Shown: positions 24,352 through 32,680 of the stretch, in pieces | Numbering within the stretch: position 1 is the stretch's first letter | Layout of the letters: each line of letters starts with the position of its first letter | Assembly (NCBI GenBank): GCA_000372785.1 | Contig: KB889825.1 | Location: 1-32,680 of the forward strand | Source: a gamma proteobacterium SCGC AB-629-P17 | Lineage (GTDB): Bacteria > Pseudomonadota > Gammaproteobacteria > PS1 > Pseudothioglobaceae | Reading direction: 5' to 3' | Length of the DNA: 32,680 nucleotides | Position numbers and translations under genes: made by a program | The notes under the pieces: model-generated | What the model was told of the DNA's origin: nothing | The model's input: only the letters and a program-made list of their open reading frames with translations | The model's database searches: none

Positions 24352-26073
24352 TTACTGAGATTGTGCATGGTTTAGCTTTGCATATTCACCAGATGCATTA
24401 ATTAACTCCTTATGTGATCCTTGTTCAACGATTTCGCCTTCTTTTAGGACAATAATGCGGTCAGCGTTCTTGATAGTGCTTAAACGATGAGCAATAATGA
24501 TTGTTGTTCGGTCTTGCTGCATTTTGTTGATTGCTGATTGAACGAGCTTTTCTGTTGCAGAGTCGAGTGCAGAGGTTGCTTCATCAAGAATTAAAATAGG
24601 GCTGTCTTTGGCAATAGCTCTCGCTATTGAGAGTCTTTGACGCTGACCACCCGATAGGGTGATGCCATCTTCCCCGATTTCAGTGTCGAATTGATTATCC
24701 AACTTTTCAATAAATTCAGCAGAATTTGAAATTTTGGCAGCATGGATAACTGATTCTAGAGGCATACTATCTTTTTGCCCAAAAGCAATATTGCCTTTAA
24801 TTGTGTCATTAAATAAACGAATATGTTGGTCTACAAAAGCAATATTAGATCTAAATGAGATTAACTCAAATTCATCGATATTTGTTTCATCTATCGTTAT
24901 CTTGCCATTGCTTGGTTGATAGAATCGTGCTAAAAGGTTTACCAGTGTCGTTTTGCCACTTCCAGTGCTACCAACCAAGGCAATAGTTTCTCCGGCCTTA
25001 ATGTTTAAGTTGATATTCTTTAGTGGAGACTTCTCTCCGTCATAGGAAAAACTGACGTTGTCAAAATTGATGTCACCTTTCACATGATCTAGTATTTGAT
25101 TGCCATCATTGGTTTCAGTTTTTTCGTCAATTAGGGTAAAGACGCTTATCGCAGCCACAATCGCCTGTTGCAATGGTTTGTTGATATTAATGAGAGTCTT
25201 TGCTGGTTTGACTAGCATGCCCATTGCAGTAAAGAAAGCAAGAAAGTCGCCAGCGCTCATTATTAAGTAGGTTGAAGACAGGAAAACCACACAGGCTAGA
25301 GACAAGCCTATAAGTATATTAACTATGGAGGTGTTAAGGCCACCAGCCATGTCAACTTTAAATCGCTGTTGACGAATTGTGTTGACGAGTTTAAAAAACT
25401 TACTTTGTTCGTTTTCCTGTGCGTGATAGATTTTAACGAGGTCACTACCTGAAATATTTTCATCCAGAAGGTGGGTCATCTTTCCCATTGAGTCTTGAAC
25501 CTTTTTAGAGCCACTTCTCATCCGAGAGGTTGAAAATTTGACGGCTAGATAAACCAGTGGCAGAAGCACTAAAAGTGTGAGGCTTAAGAGGTAGTTTTTA
25601 TAAAACAAATACCCTGTTAACAGAACGACGGTCAATGATGATTTGATAAAGTCAAGCCATATAGTTGAAGCTGCAGCAGAGATTTGTTCAACATCAAAGG
25701 TTAATTTAGAGAGTGTTCCACCAGTCGTATTTTTATCAAAGTAAGACTTAGGTAATTTTAACAATTTGGCAAACATATCAACCCTTAGATCCATGATGAC
25801 CTTGTTTGAGATCCAAGAGCTAGCGCTGACTGAGGTTAGAGCAAATAATGAGCTCAGCGTAATAACTGCAAAAAGTGTCAACGAATAGAATAGCGCCTCT
25901 TCATTAGATCGTTCTACAGCAAACAGAGTGTCGATGATTTGGCCAGTTATTTCAGGGATTGAGGCCTCTAATGCAGTAGCAAAAACCATCATTAGAGAGG
26001 TAAAGGCAAGCTTTCCTATGTGATTTTTAATGTATGGAAAGAGTCGCTTTAGAAATTGTCTATAACCCATCAT
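24352..26073 (-). CDS. msbA: MsbA-like ABC exporter (lipid A flippase family)
   Basis: This half-size ABC exporter of 573 residues has an N-terminal membrane domain of six helices (about 18-300) fused to an ATPase domain. Walker A GSTGSGKT is at 368-375, LSGGQ at 473-477, and Walker B ILILDE at 493-498 with E498 as the general base, followed by AHRLST. Family members flip lipid A-core or other lipids across the inner membrane. Length and order resemble MsbA, but no lpxK or kdsB is adjacent, so a different lipid or drug substrate remains possible. The frame extends to a TTG at 26109; the ATG at 26073 is the better start. It diverges from pyrG across a palindrome. Confidence 0.87.
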   Translation of the reverse strand: MMGYRQFLKRLFPYIKNHIGKLAFTSLMMVFATALEASIPEITGQIIDTLFAVERSNEEALFYSLTLFAVITLSSLFALTSVSASSWISNKVIMDLRVDMFAKLLKLPKSYFDKNTTGGTLSKLTFDVEQISAAASTIWLDFIKSSLTVVLLTGYLFYKNYLLSLTLLVLLPLVYLAVKFSTSRMRSGSKKVQDSMGKMTHLLDENISGSDLVKIYHAQENEQSKFFKLVNTIRQQRFKVDMAGGLNTSIVNILIGLSLACVVFLSSTYLIMSAGDFLAFFTAMGMLVKPAKTLININKPLQQAIVAAISVFTLIDEKTETNDGNQILDHVKGDINFDNVSFSYDGEKSPLKNINLNIKAGETIALVGSTGSGKTTLVNLLARFYQPSNGKITIDETNIDEFELISFRSNIAFVDQHIRLFNDTIKGNIAFGQKDSMPLESVIHAAKISNSAEFIEKLDNQFDTEIGEDGITLSGGQRQRLSIARAIAKDSPILILDEATSALDSATEKLVQSAINKMQQDRTTIIIAHRLSTIKNADRIIVLKEGEIVEQGSHKELINASGEYAKLNHAQSQ

Positions 26074-26102
26074 GATTACTTTAATTGGATGTGCCCATAT
26101 TC

Positions 26103-26118
26103 TACACAAATTTGTGTA
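26103..26118. promoter_or_regulatory. Perfect 16-bp palindrome between msbA-like and pyrG
   Basis: TACACAAATTTGTGTA is a perfect uninterrupted 8+8 inverted repeat in the 76-base divergent spacer, 30 nt from the msbA-like ATG and 32 nt from the pyrG ATG. Its placement fits a dimeric repressor operator acting on both genes. I do not recognise the motif as a known regulator's box. Confidence 0.55.
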
Positions 26119-26149
26119 TCATAACTATTTCAAACTTTGTTAGTTTTAG

Positions 26150-27784
<1,635 letters not shown>

Positions 27785-27815
27785 TTTCTATTATCAGATC
27801 TCTCTAAAGATTATA

Positions 27816-29207
27816 TTATTTTTTCTTAACGAATTTCATTAGGCGCTTTCTTTTTTGAACTTGACGCACCGATAGTTTATTTTTTTTATCCTTGAAAGGG
27901 TTATCACCACTTTTAAATTCAAGCTTAATGGGTGTATTTGAAAGCTTGAGGGCATCTATAAAAAAGTTTTTTAAAAATTGTTCATAGGCTTTAGGAATAC
28001 TTTGAAGATGATTACCATGCATCGTTAGTGTTGGTGGAAAAACATCAGATTGGTGGACATATTTTAGTTTTGGCCTTCTTCCTCTAACTGCTGGGGCTTG
28101 ATGTTTGTTATTAGCCTTTTCTAATATTTTGTTAAGTGAGGAGGTTGAAAACTTTGCGCCGGCGTGTTCAAAGGATTTTCTAATGTGGGTAAACAATTTA
28201 CCCACTCCGGAGCCGTGAAGTGCTGAAATATAATGCACAGAAGCGTAGCTCACAAAGGAAAGCTTGACATCCAGTTTTCTTTTTACCTCACTTTTTTGGT
28301 AATCATCCAAACCATCCCATTTGTTGATGACTATTAATAGGGATCTTCCTTTCTCGGTAATCATTCCAAGCAGAGTTGCGTCCTGTTCAGTAACACCCTC
28401 ATGTGCGTCGAGAACCAAAATGACGACATGAGAGTCTTCTAGCGCCTCAATGGCTTTGATAATGCTAAATTTTTCAATCTTTTCATCGACACTGCGTTTA
28501 CGCCTAATGCCTGCAGTATCTATAAGAGTATACTGCTCACCTTCATGCTCAAAGGGAATAAATATTGTGTCTCGAGTGGTTCCTGGTAAATCAATAGCAA
28601 GAACTCTTTCTTCACCCAGTATTCGGTTAATTAGTGTAGATTTTCCAACATTCGGTCTTCCAAGTACGGCTACAGCTATACCCTTAACTTCCATTTTATC
28701 TTCATCAAAACTTTGGGGTAACAAGGGTATGCTGGCTCCGATCAATTCTGAGATTCCTTGATTATGTTCTGCTGAGATAAGGACGGGTTTCCCTAAACCC
28801 AATTCAAAAAATTCAGCGGCTGAAGTTTGATCCAAGTTTTCAGCTTTATTACACACTAGAATGATTTTTTTCTTCAGTTTTCTGAGTTGAGTAGAGATAT
28901 CTAGGTCTAATGAAGTTACACCATCTTTATTGCTGACAATAAAAAAAATAACATCTGATTCGTTAAGTGCATTAAGAACTTGCTCATGAATTCCGATGTC
29001 TATCAGAGAATCATCATTAGTTAGGCCACCGGTGTCAATAATCGTGCACTTGATATCATCATCAAGCTGAATAGTTGCATATTGACGATCACGCGTTAGT
29101 CCTTCGAAATCTGAAACAAGCGCTTGACGGGATTTGCTCAGACGATTAAAAAGGGTAGATTTTCCTACATTGGAACGACCAACCAATGAAATGACAGGGT
29201 AACTCAC
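27816..29207 (-). CDS. der: Ribosome-associated GTPase Der (EngA)
   Basis: Der is an essential tandem GTPase for 50S ribosome assembly. The 463-residue protein has two G domains: GRSNVGKS (10-17), DTGG (58-61), NKAE (120-123), and GRPNVGKS (183-190), DTAG (230-233), NKWD (295-298). A KH-like C-terminal domain and a basic tail ending in lysines follow. The start is GTG; an in-frame stop lies just upstream, so no longer form is possible. It follows yfgM by 20 nt in the leftward hisS-yfgM-der set. Convergent with pyrG. Confidence 0.97.
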   Translation of the reverse strand: MSYPVISLVGRSNVGKSTLFNRLSKSRQALVSDFEGLTRDRQYATIQLDDDIKCTIIDTGGLTNDDSLIDIGIHEQVLNALNESDVIFFIVSNKDGVTSLDLDISTQLRKLKKKIILVCNKAENLDQTSAAEFFELGLGKPVLISAEHNQGISELIGASIPLLPQSFDEDKMEVKGIAVAVLGRPNVGKSTLINRILGEERVLAIDLPGTTRDTIFIPFEHEGEQYTLIDTAGIRRKRSVDEKIEKFSIIKAIEALEDSHVVILVLDAHEGVTEQDATLLGMITEKGRSLLIVINKWDGLDDYQKSEVKRKLDVKLSFVSYASVHYISALHGSGVGKLFTHIRKSFEHAGAKFSTSSLNKILEKANNKHQAPAVRGRRPKLKYVHQSDVFPPTLTMHGNHLQSIPKAYEQFLKNFFIDALKLSNTPIKLEFKSGDNPFKDKKNKLSVRQVQKRKRLMKFVKKK

Positions 29208-29227
29208 AGCAAATCAATGAATTTGTA

Positions 29228-29845
29228 TTAATTCAGATCGTCGAGTTTGATCTGAATTAATTGTGTTAAATTAGAGTTTTCGGTGACATTATCGATTGCC
29301 AGGCTGTAATATTTCTGTGCCTCTGTGCGGTTTCCAAGGTCTAAGTAGATATCACCCATTAGATTATAAACCAGGCCTGAAAAGTCATCATCAGATTGTC
29401 CCTCAAGTATTGAAAGTGCCTGCTCGTGTTGTCCTAGTTGTAACTGAATAGAAGCTGTTCTTAGAGCCGCCGAATTTGAAATTACTGGACTTGTATTATT
29501 AGTTAGAGGCTTAATTACGCCAAGAGCTTGTGCATAGCTTCCCGCGTCAAAAAGATACTTAGCCATCAATAATATTGCTTGATCTGAGTAGGTGCTAGAA
29601 GAAAAATCTGTAGTTAATTTATCGTAAGCTCCGAGATTGTTAGAATCTGAAGCATAATTAAGGTAAAGACTTCTTGCATTTAAGGACTGATTATCTTGAT
29701 ACTCTGTATAAGTATTCCAGCCCCATATGCCGGCAAGACCAATAACGGCTCCAGCTATGATCTGCTTACCATTACTCTTCCACCATTTCTTAATTTGTTC
29801 GACCTGCTCTTCTTCTGTATTGTCGACTTGGATAAAGTTTTTCAT
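29228..29845 (-). CDS. yfgM: YfgM-family membrane-anchored TPR protein
   Basis: This 205-residue protein has a cytoplasmic N-terminus, one membrane helix (about 28-45) and a periplasmic helical-repeat domain. In E. coli YfgM partners PpiD at the SecYEG translocon as an ancillary chaperone. The repeats at residues 130-180, ending LGNRTEAQKYYSLAI, are TPR-like. AGGAGAT precedes the ATG inside the end of hisS, with a 4-nt ATGA overlap. The usual neighbour on its 3' side, bamB, is absent: der follows directly. Confidence 0.88.
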   Translation of the reverse strand: MKNFIQVDNTEEEQVEQIKKWWKSNGKQIIAGAVIGLAGIWGWNTYTEYQDNQSLNARSLYLNYASDSNNLGAYDKLTTDFSSSTYSDQAILLMAKYLFDAGSYAQALGVIKPLTNNTSPVISNSAALRTASIQLQLGQHEQALSILEGQSDDDFSGLVYNLMGDIYLDLGNRTEAQKYYSLAIDNVTENSNLTQLIQIKLDDLN

Positions 29846-31110
29846 AATATCTCCTGAAGATGTTGAATGATACCCTCAAGCTTAATTAATTGTTGGTCAC
29901 CTTGCCCTTTTAGGGGTTTAATGCTAATTTGATTGTTTGATAATTCTTCTTCACCTAAAATTAAAGCAAAGTCTGCATTAGATTTGTTTGCTTTTTTCAT
30001 TTGGTTTTTTAAACTACCCATACTCATGTCATTAGTAATAATTATGTCTGGCATAGCTGAATGTATATCTCTAGAGAGCTTCATTGATGTGGTTTGAGCG
30101 CTTTCACCTAGAGCAACAAAATATAGGTGTGGTTTATTTTTTTGGAGTTTATTAGGTTGATCTTTGATGAGAAGGACGAGTCTCTCAATACCAATCGCAA
30201 AACCTATAGCAGGGGTTGGGTTACCACCCATTTTTTCCACCAAGCCATCATATCTGCCACCCCCACAGATAGTTCCTTGTGCACCTAAGTCATTTGAAAT
30301 CCATTCAAAAACGGTACGATTGTAGTAATCCAGTCCTCTTACAAGTCTCGGATTTATAGAATATGGTATTTCAAGACAATCAAGATAATTTTTGAACGCC
30401 GAGAAGTGTTCGTCAGATTCATCATCAAGGTGGTCAATCATTTTTGGTGCGCTTTCTATCAAAGCTTCCATTTCACTGTTCTTACTATCTAATATTCTTA
30501 ACGGGTTTGTAGTTAGCCGTCGCAAGCTGTCTTCGTCTAGTTGAGATTTATTGTCAATAAAGTAATTCTGTAGAAGCTTTTTATAGGATGAGCGAGTCTC
30601 GCTTGAACCTAAAGAGTTAATTTCTAAACTGGCATTATTAATTCCGATTAGCTTCCAGAGAGTATTAGTTATGTCGATTAATTCGGCATCAATCTTAGCG
30701 TCATAGGTGCCAAAAACTTCAACATCAACTTGATGAAACTGACGATACCTGCCTTTTTGAGGGCGCTCATGCCTAAACATGGGGCCATGGTAAAAAACTT
30801 TTTGAATGCCTTCACGCGGTAAATTATGTTCAATCATCATTCGCACAATGCCAGCCGTCGCTTCAGGTCTCAAGGTTAGGGATTCTCCGCTGAGATCTTT
30901 CCAGGTGTACATCTCTTTCTCAACGATATCGGTCACTTCTCCAATTGCACGAGAGAAAGTCTCAGTATTTTCAACAATAGGTGTACGGCAATATTTGTAG
31001 CCGTAGGAAATCAATAACTGATTAATGGTCTCTTCTAGTGCCAACCAGAGATTCGACTCTGACGGAAGGAGATCGTTCATTCCTCGGATAGCTTGAATTT
31101 TTTTTGACAT
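29842..31110 (-). CDS. hisS: Histidyl-tRNA synthetase
   Basis: This class II aminoacyl-tRNA synthetase charges tRNA-His. The 422-residue protein has the N-terminal IQAIRGMNDLLP motif, motif 2 FYHGPMFRHERPQ, the histidine-specific RGLDYYNRT and GGGRYDGL motifs, motif 3 near AIGFAIGIERL, and a C-terminal anticodon-binding domain. The first Met fits the family N-terminus, yet a TATAAT lies only 9 nt upstream (31120-31125). The transcript may therefore have almost no leader. Its stop overlaps yfgM by 4 nt. Confidence 0.97.
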   Translation of the reverse strand: MSKKIQAIRGMNDLLPSESNLWLALEETINQLLISYGYKYCRTPIVENTETFSRAIGEVTDIVEKEMYTWKDLSGESLTLRPEATAGIVRMMIEHNLPREGIQKVFYHGPMFRHERPQKGRYRQFHQVDVEVFGTYDAKIDAELIDITNTLWKLIGINNASLEINSLGSSETRSSYKKLLQNYFIDNKSQLDEDSLRRLTTNPLRILDSKNSEMEALIESAPKMIDHLDDESDEHFSAFKNYLDCLEIPYSINPRLVRGLDYYNRTVFEWISNDLGAQGTICGGGRYDGLVEKMGGNPTPAIGFAIGIERLVLLIKDQPNKLQKNKPHLYFVALGESAQTTSMKLSRDIHSAMPDIIITNDMSMGSLKNQMKKANKSNADFALILGEEELSNNQISIKPLKGQGDQQLIKLEGIIQHLQEIL

Positions 31111-31119
31111 TGCTAAGGT

Positions 31120-31147
31120 ATTATATTGTTTGCAGGTATTTTACCAA
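31120..31147 (-). promoter_or_regulatory. hisS promoter
   Basis: On the minus strand TTGGTA (31142-31147) and a perfect TATAAT (31120-31125) are 16 bases apart. The expected start near 31113 is only 2-3 nt from the hisS ATG at 31110, which suggests a leaderless or near-leaderless message. Confidence 0.55.
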
Positions 31148-31195
31148 TGAAATACGTTTTACTGTTCAAGCAATGTAGAAGATGTTATTTATGTC

Positions 31196-32098
31196 TTATA
31201 TGTTCTTTATTCCGCTAGGTACATGACCAGTTGATACATATTTAGAGGCTGAATTGCAGTGCTGTTGTTGGTCATCAAAAAAGATGTCGGCAGCAAACTC
31301 TCTTAAGAAAATACCTTTATCTAGACCGCCGAGAAAAAAGGACTCATCGATACGAATACCCCATTCCCTCATCGTGTGGATTACCCGTTTGTGTGATGGG
31401 GCAGATCTAGCTGTAACCAAAGCCGTTCTAATGGGATTGTTTTCTTCTGGAAAGGTTGACTGAATTTTTTGCAAAGAAACAAGAAAAGATTTAAAGGGTC
31501 CAGCCTTAAGTTCTACATTTGCAGACATTATTTCGTTTTCTTGAAAAGCTTCGAGACCCTGTTCTTGAAATATCTTTTCAGATTCGTCAGAAAAAATAAC
31601 AGCATCACCATCAAAAGCTATTCGGAGTTGATATGGGTGGATGTTATCTGACTTTGATTCCACAATAGAGGCTGCAGCAAAGCCAGATTGTAGGGCTTTT
31701 TGTACATCATGGTAATTACTAGAAAGGAACAAGTCAGCCTTAAAGGCGCCAACAAATGGATGAGTGCTTTCTCCTCTAGTGAAGGCTGCCCTAGATATAT
31801 TTAAGCCATAATGCTCGATTGAGTTAAAGATTCTTAGTCCAGTATCTGCACTGTTTCTGGAAAGCAAAATGACATCAATCGGAGTTTTTTTACTATCTAG
31901 TTTGAGTAGTTTTTTAACTAATGTGAAGCCGACACCAGGCTCTAGTATAGCATTTTCGTTTTCCTGTTGATGTCTTGCATACGCTTCAATTCCTTCTTCC
32001 TTAAAAATTTTATGTGAATGGTCGAGATTAAATAGTGCTCTGGAAGATATGGCAATAACCAATTTATGTCTCTCTTCTTTTATTTGTTTTTTTGCCAT
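31196..32098 (-). CDS. Cytosolic 5'-nucleotidase I-like protein
   Basis: This 300-residue cytoplasmic HAD-superfamily protein is similar to the animal cytosolic 5'-nucleotidase 1 (NT5C1) group. It begins AISSRALFNLDHSH and contains VILLSRNSADTGLRIFNSIEHYGL and RIAFDGDAVIFSDESE. D163 and D165 in FDGD are candidate catalytic or metal residues. Such enzymes dephosphorylate nucleoside monophosphates, here perhaps AMP or a similar substrate. The frame extends to a TTG at 32116, but the ATG at 32098 gives the better N-terminus. A TATAAT-like TACAAT is 8 nt from the ATG and no Shine-Dalgarno is visible. Confidence 0.82.
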   Translation of the reverse strand: MAKKQIKEERHKLVIAISSRALFNLDHSHKIFKEEGIEAYARHQQENENAILEPGVGFTLVKKLLKLDSKKTPIDVILLSRNSADTGLRIFNSIEHYGLNISRAAFTRGESTHPFVGAFKADLFLSSNYHDVQKALQSGFAAASIVESKSDNIHPYQLRIAFDGDAVIFSDESEKIFQEQGLEAFQENEIMSANVELKAGPFKSFLVSLQKIQSTFPEENNPIRTALVTARSAPSHKRVIHTMREWGIRIDESFFLGGLDKGIFLREFAADIFFDDQQQHCNSASKYVSTGHVPSGIKNI

Positions 32099-32223
32099 TT
32101 CGCTATATTGTACCAATACAAAAAGTATTCAAGCCATCTTAACATGAAGAGTTTTATTACTATTGAAATATGAAGCCTTCTATTGTTGTTCGTAAATTAC
32201 TCTGATTTGTGTCTAGTCTTTTG

Positions 32224-32680
32224 TCATAACCACTGCGTCTTGCAATAAATTTCACCATCTTCATTGAGTGTGTAGTGGTTATAACCAATACCCGGTTGTC
32301 CATTAAACTGAAGTGCGGTAGAAGGGCAGGAGTACAACTTCACACCTTTACGATTGAATTCAGAGCATTGATGAGCATGCCCCCACATCACTGCTTTAAT
32401 GTTGTCGAATTGGTCAATTACAGCAAACAAATCGTCAGGATTTTCAAGCGACATTTCATCATCCCAATCACTTTGCAATGAGACGGGAGGGTGATGTAAA
32501 CAAAGAACAATATATTTCGCACTTGATGAACTAATTTGTTGTGACAAGGATTGTAGTTGTTCATCGCTTAATCGACCACTAACTTTGCCAACAAAACCGA
32601 TTCATTGGAATAAAAATCCTTAGCTTCGATATTAGGAAACATTTTTCCCAACAATGGTGAAGGGAGCTTACTTGAGTTAG
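32224..32680 (-). pseudogene. CpdA/Icc-like metallophosphoesterase, frame broken, 5' end beyond the window
   Basis: The C-terminal part reads in one frame from base 32601 to 32224, with the calcineurin-like motifs LCLHHPP and WGHAHQ and the segment FVGKVSGRLSDEQLQSL. Going upstream, this frame meets TGA at 32602-32604. Just there a second frame is open from the window edge (32680) to TAA at 32568-32570, giving residues such as KLPSPLLGKMFPN and KDFYSNES. Those fit the stretch after the GNHD motif in CpdA-like proteins. Compared with E. coli CpdA, about ten residues around the WxILLLDS strand are missing between the two parts, so a small deletion not divisible by three is likely. It could be an inactive gene or a sequencing error. 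A start at TTG 32545 would give only a domain fragment. Confidence 0.68.

Noticed and set aside
26074-26109. TTG extension of the MsbA-like protein
   Set aside because: The extra 12 residues would run through part of the palindrome spacer and match nothing in the family.

Overview
This AT-rich window is densely packed and looks like chromosome from a free-living autotrophic gammaproteobacterium. It carries a form I RuBisCO operon with its own LysR regulator and CbbQ/CbbO activase. It also holds a full set of late molybdenum-cofactor genes and core genes in gammaproteobacterial order (hisS-yfgM-der, pyrG, msbA-like, ung-pdxB). Base composition, gene content and the TauE/SafE exporter would fit a marine sulfur oxidiser of the SUP05/Thioglobus type. 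That placement is inference: no sulfur-oxidation gene and no rRNA lies in the window.

Layout, left to right. At 1-2234 there is the tail of an unidentified gene, an M24 metallopeptidase, and an FTR1/EfeU-type iron permease behind a promoter overlapped by a convincing Fur box. At 2369-3553 argJ has its own near-consensus promoter. At 3574-9901 cbbR diverges from cbbL-cbbS-cbbQ-cbbO and an unrecognised 83-codon gene; a strong intrinsic terminator sits between cbbS and cbbQ and no carboxysome gene is present. At 9915-15240 a leftward operon moeA-moaC-moaA-moaD-mog and a DUF1624 membrane gene is joined by mobA (divergent) and moaE (leftward, convergent with mobA). At 15335-19786 come a nitrilase-family amidase with kynureninase, a YczE/YitT-type membrane protein, and a PhyH-type dioxygenase coupled to a TauE/SafE exporter.

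At 19844-24350 ung-pdxB run left; tpm, a membrane-anchored cold-shock-domain protein and a lipoprotein with a transglycosylase-like motif run right as an overlapping trio, followed by a TrpD2/YbiB-like gene. At 24352-27784 an MsbA-like exporter diverges from pyrG around a perfect 16-bp palindrome. At 27816-31110 lie der, yfgM and hisS, without the bamB that commonly sits between yfgM and der. At 31196-32680 there is a cytosolic 5'-nucleotidase-I-like gene and a metallophosphoesterase (CpdA/Icc-like) whose frame is broken.

The RuBisCO block is the functional centre: CbbL8S8 would fix CO2, CbbQ/CbbO would remodel inhibited RuBisCO, and CbbR would set transcription. The molybdenum genes supply molybdopterin for oxidoreductases encoded elsewhere. 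Many junctions are 1-4 nt overlaps (ATGA or TAATG), so translational coupling is common. No stretch without a gene exceeds 300 bases. I saw no tRNA, rRNA, CRISPR array, insertion sequence or phage gene.
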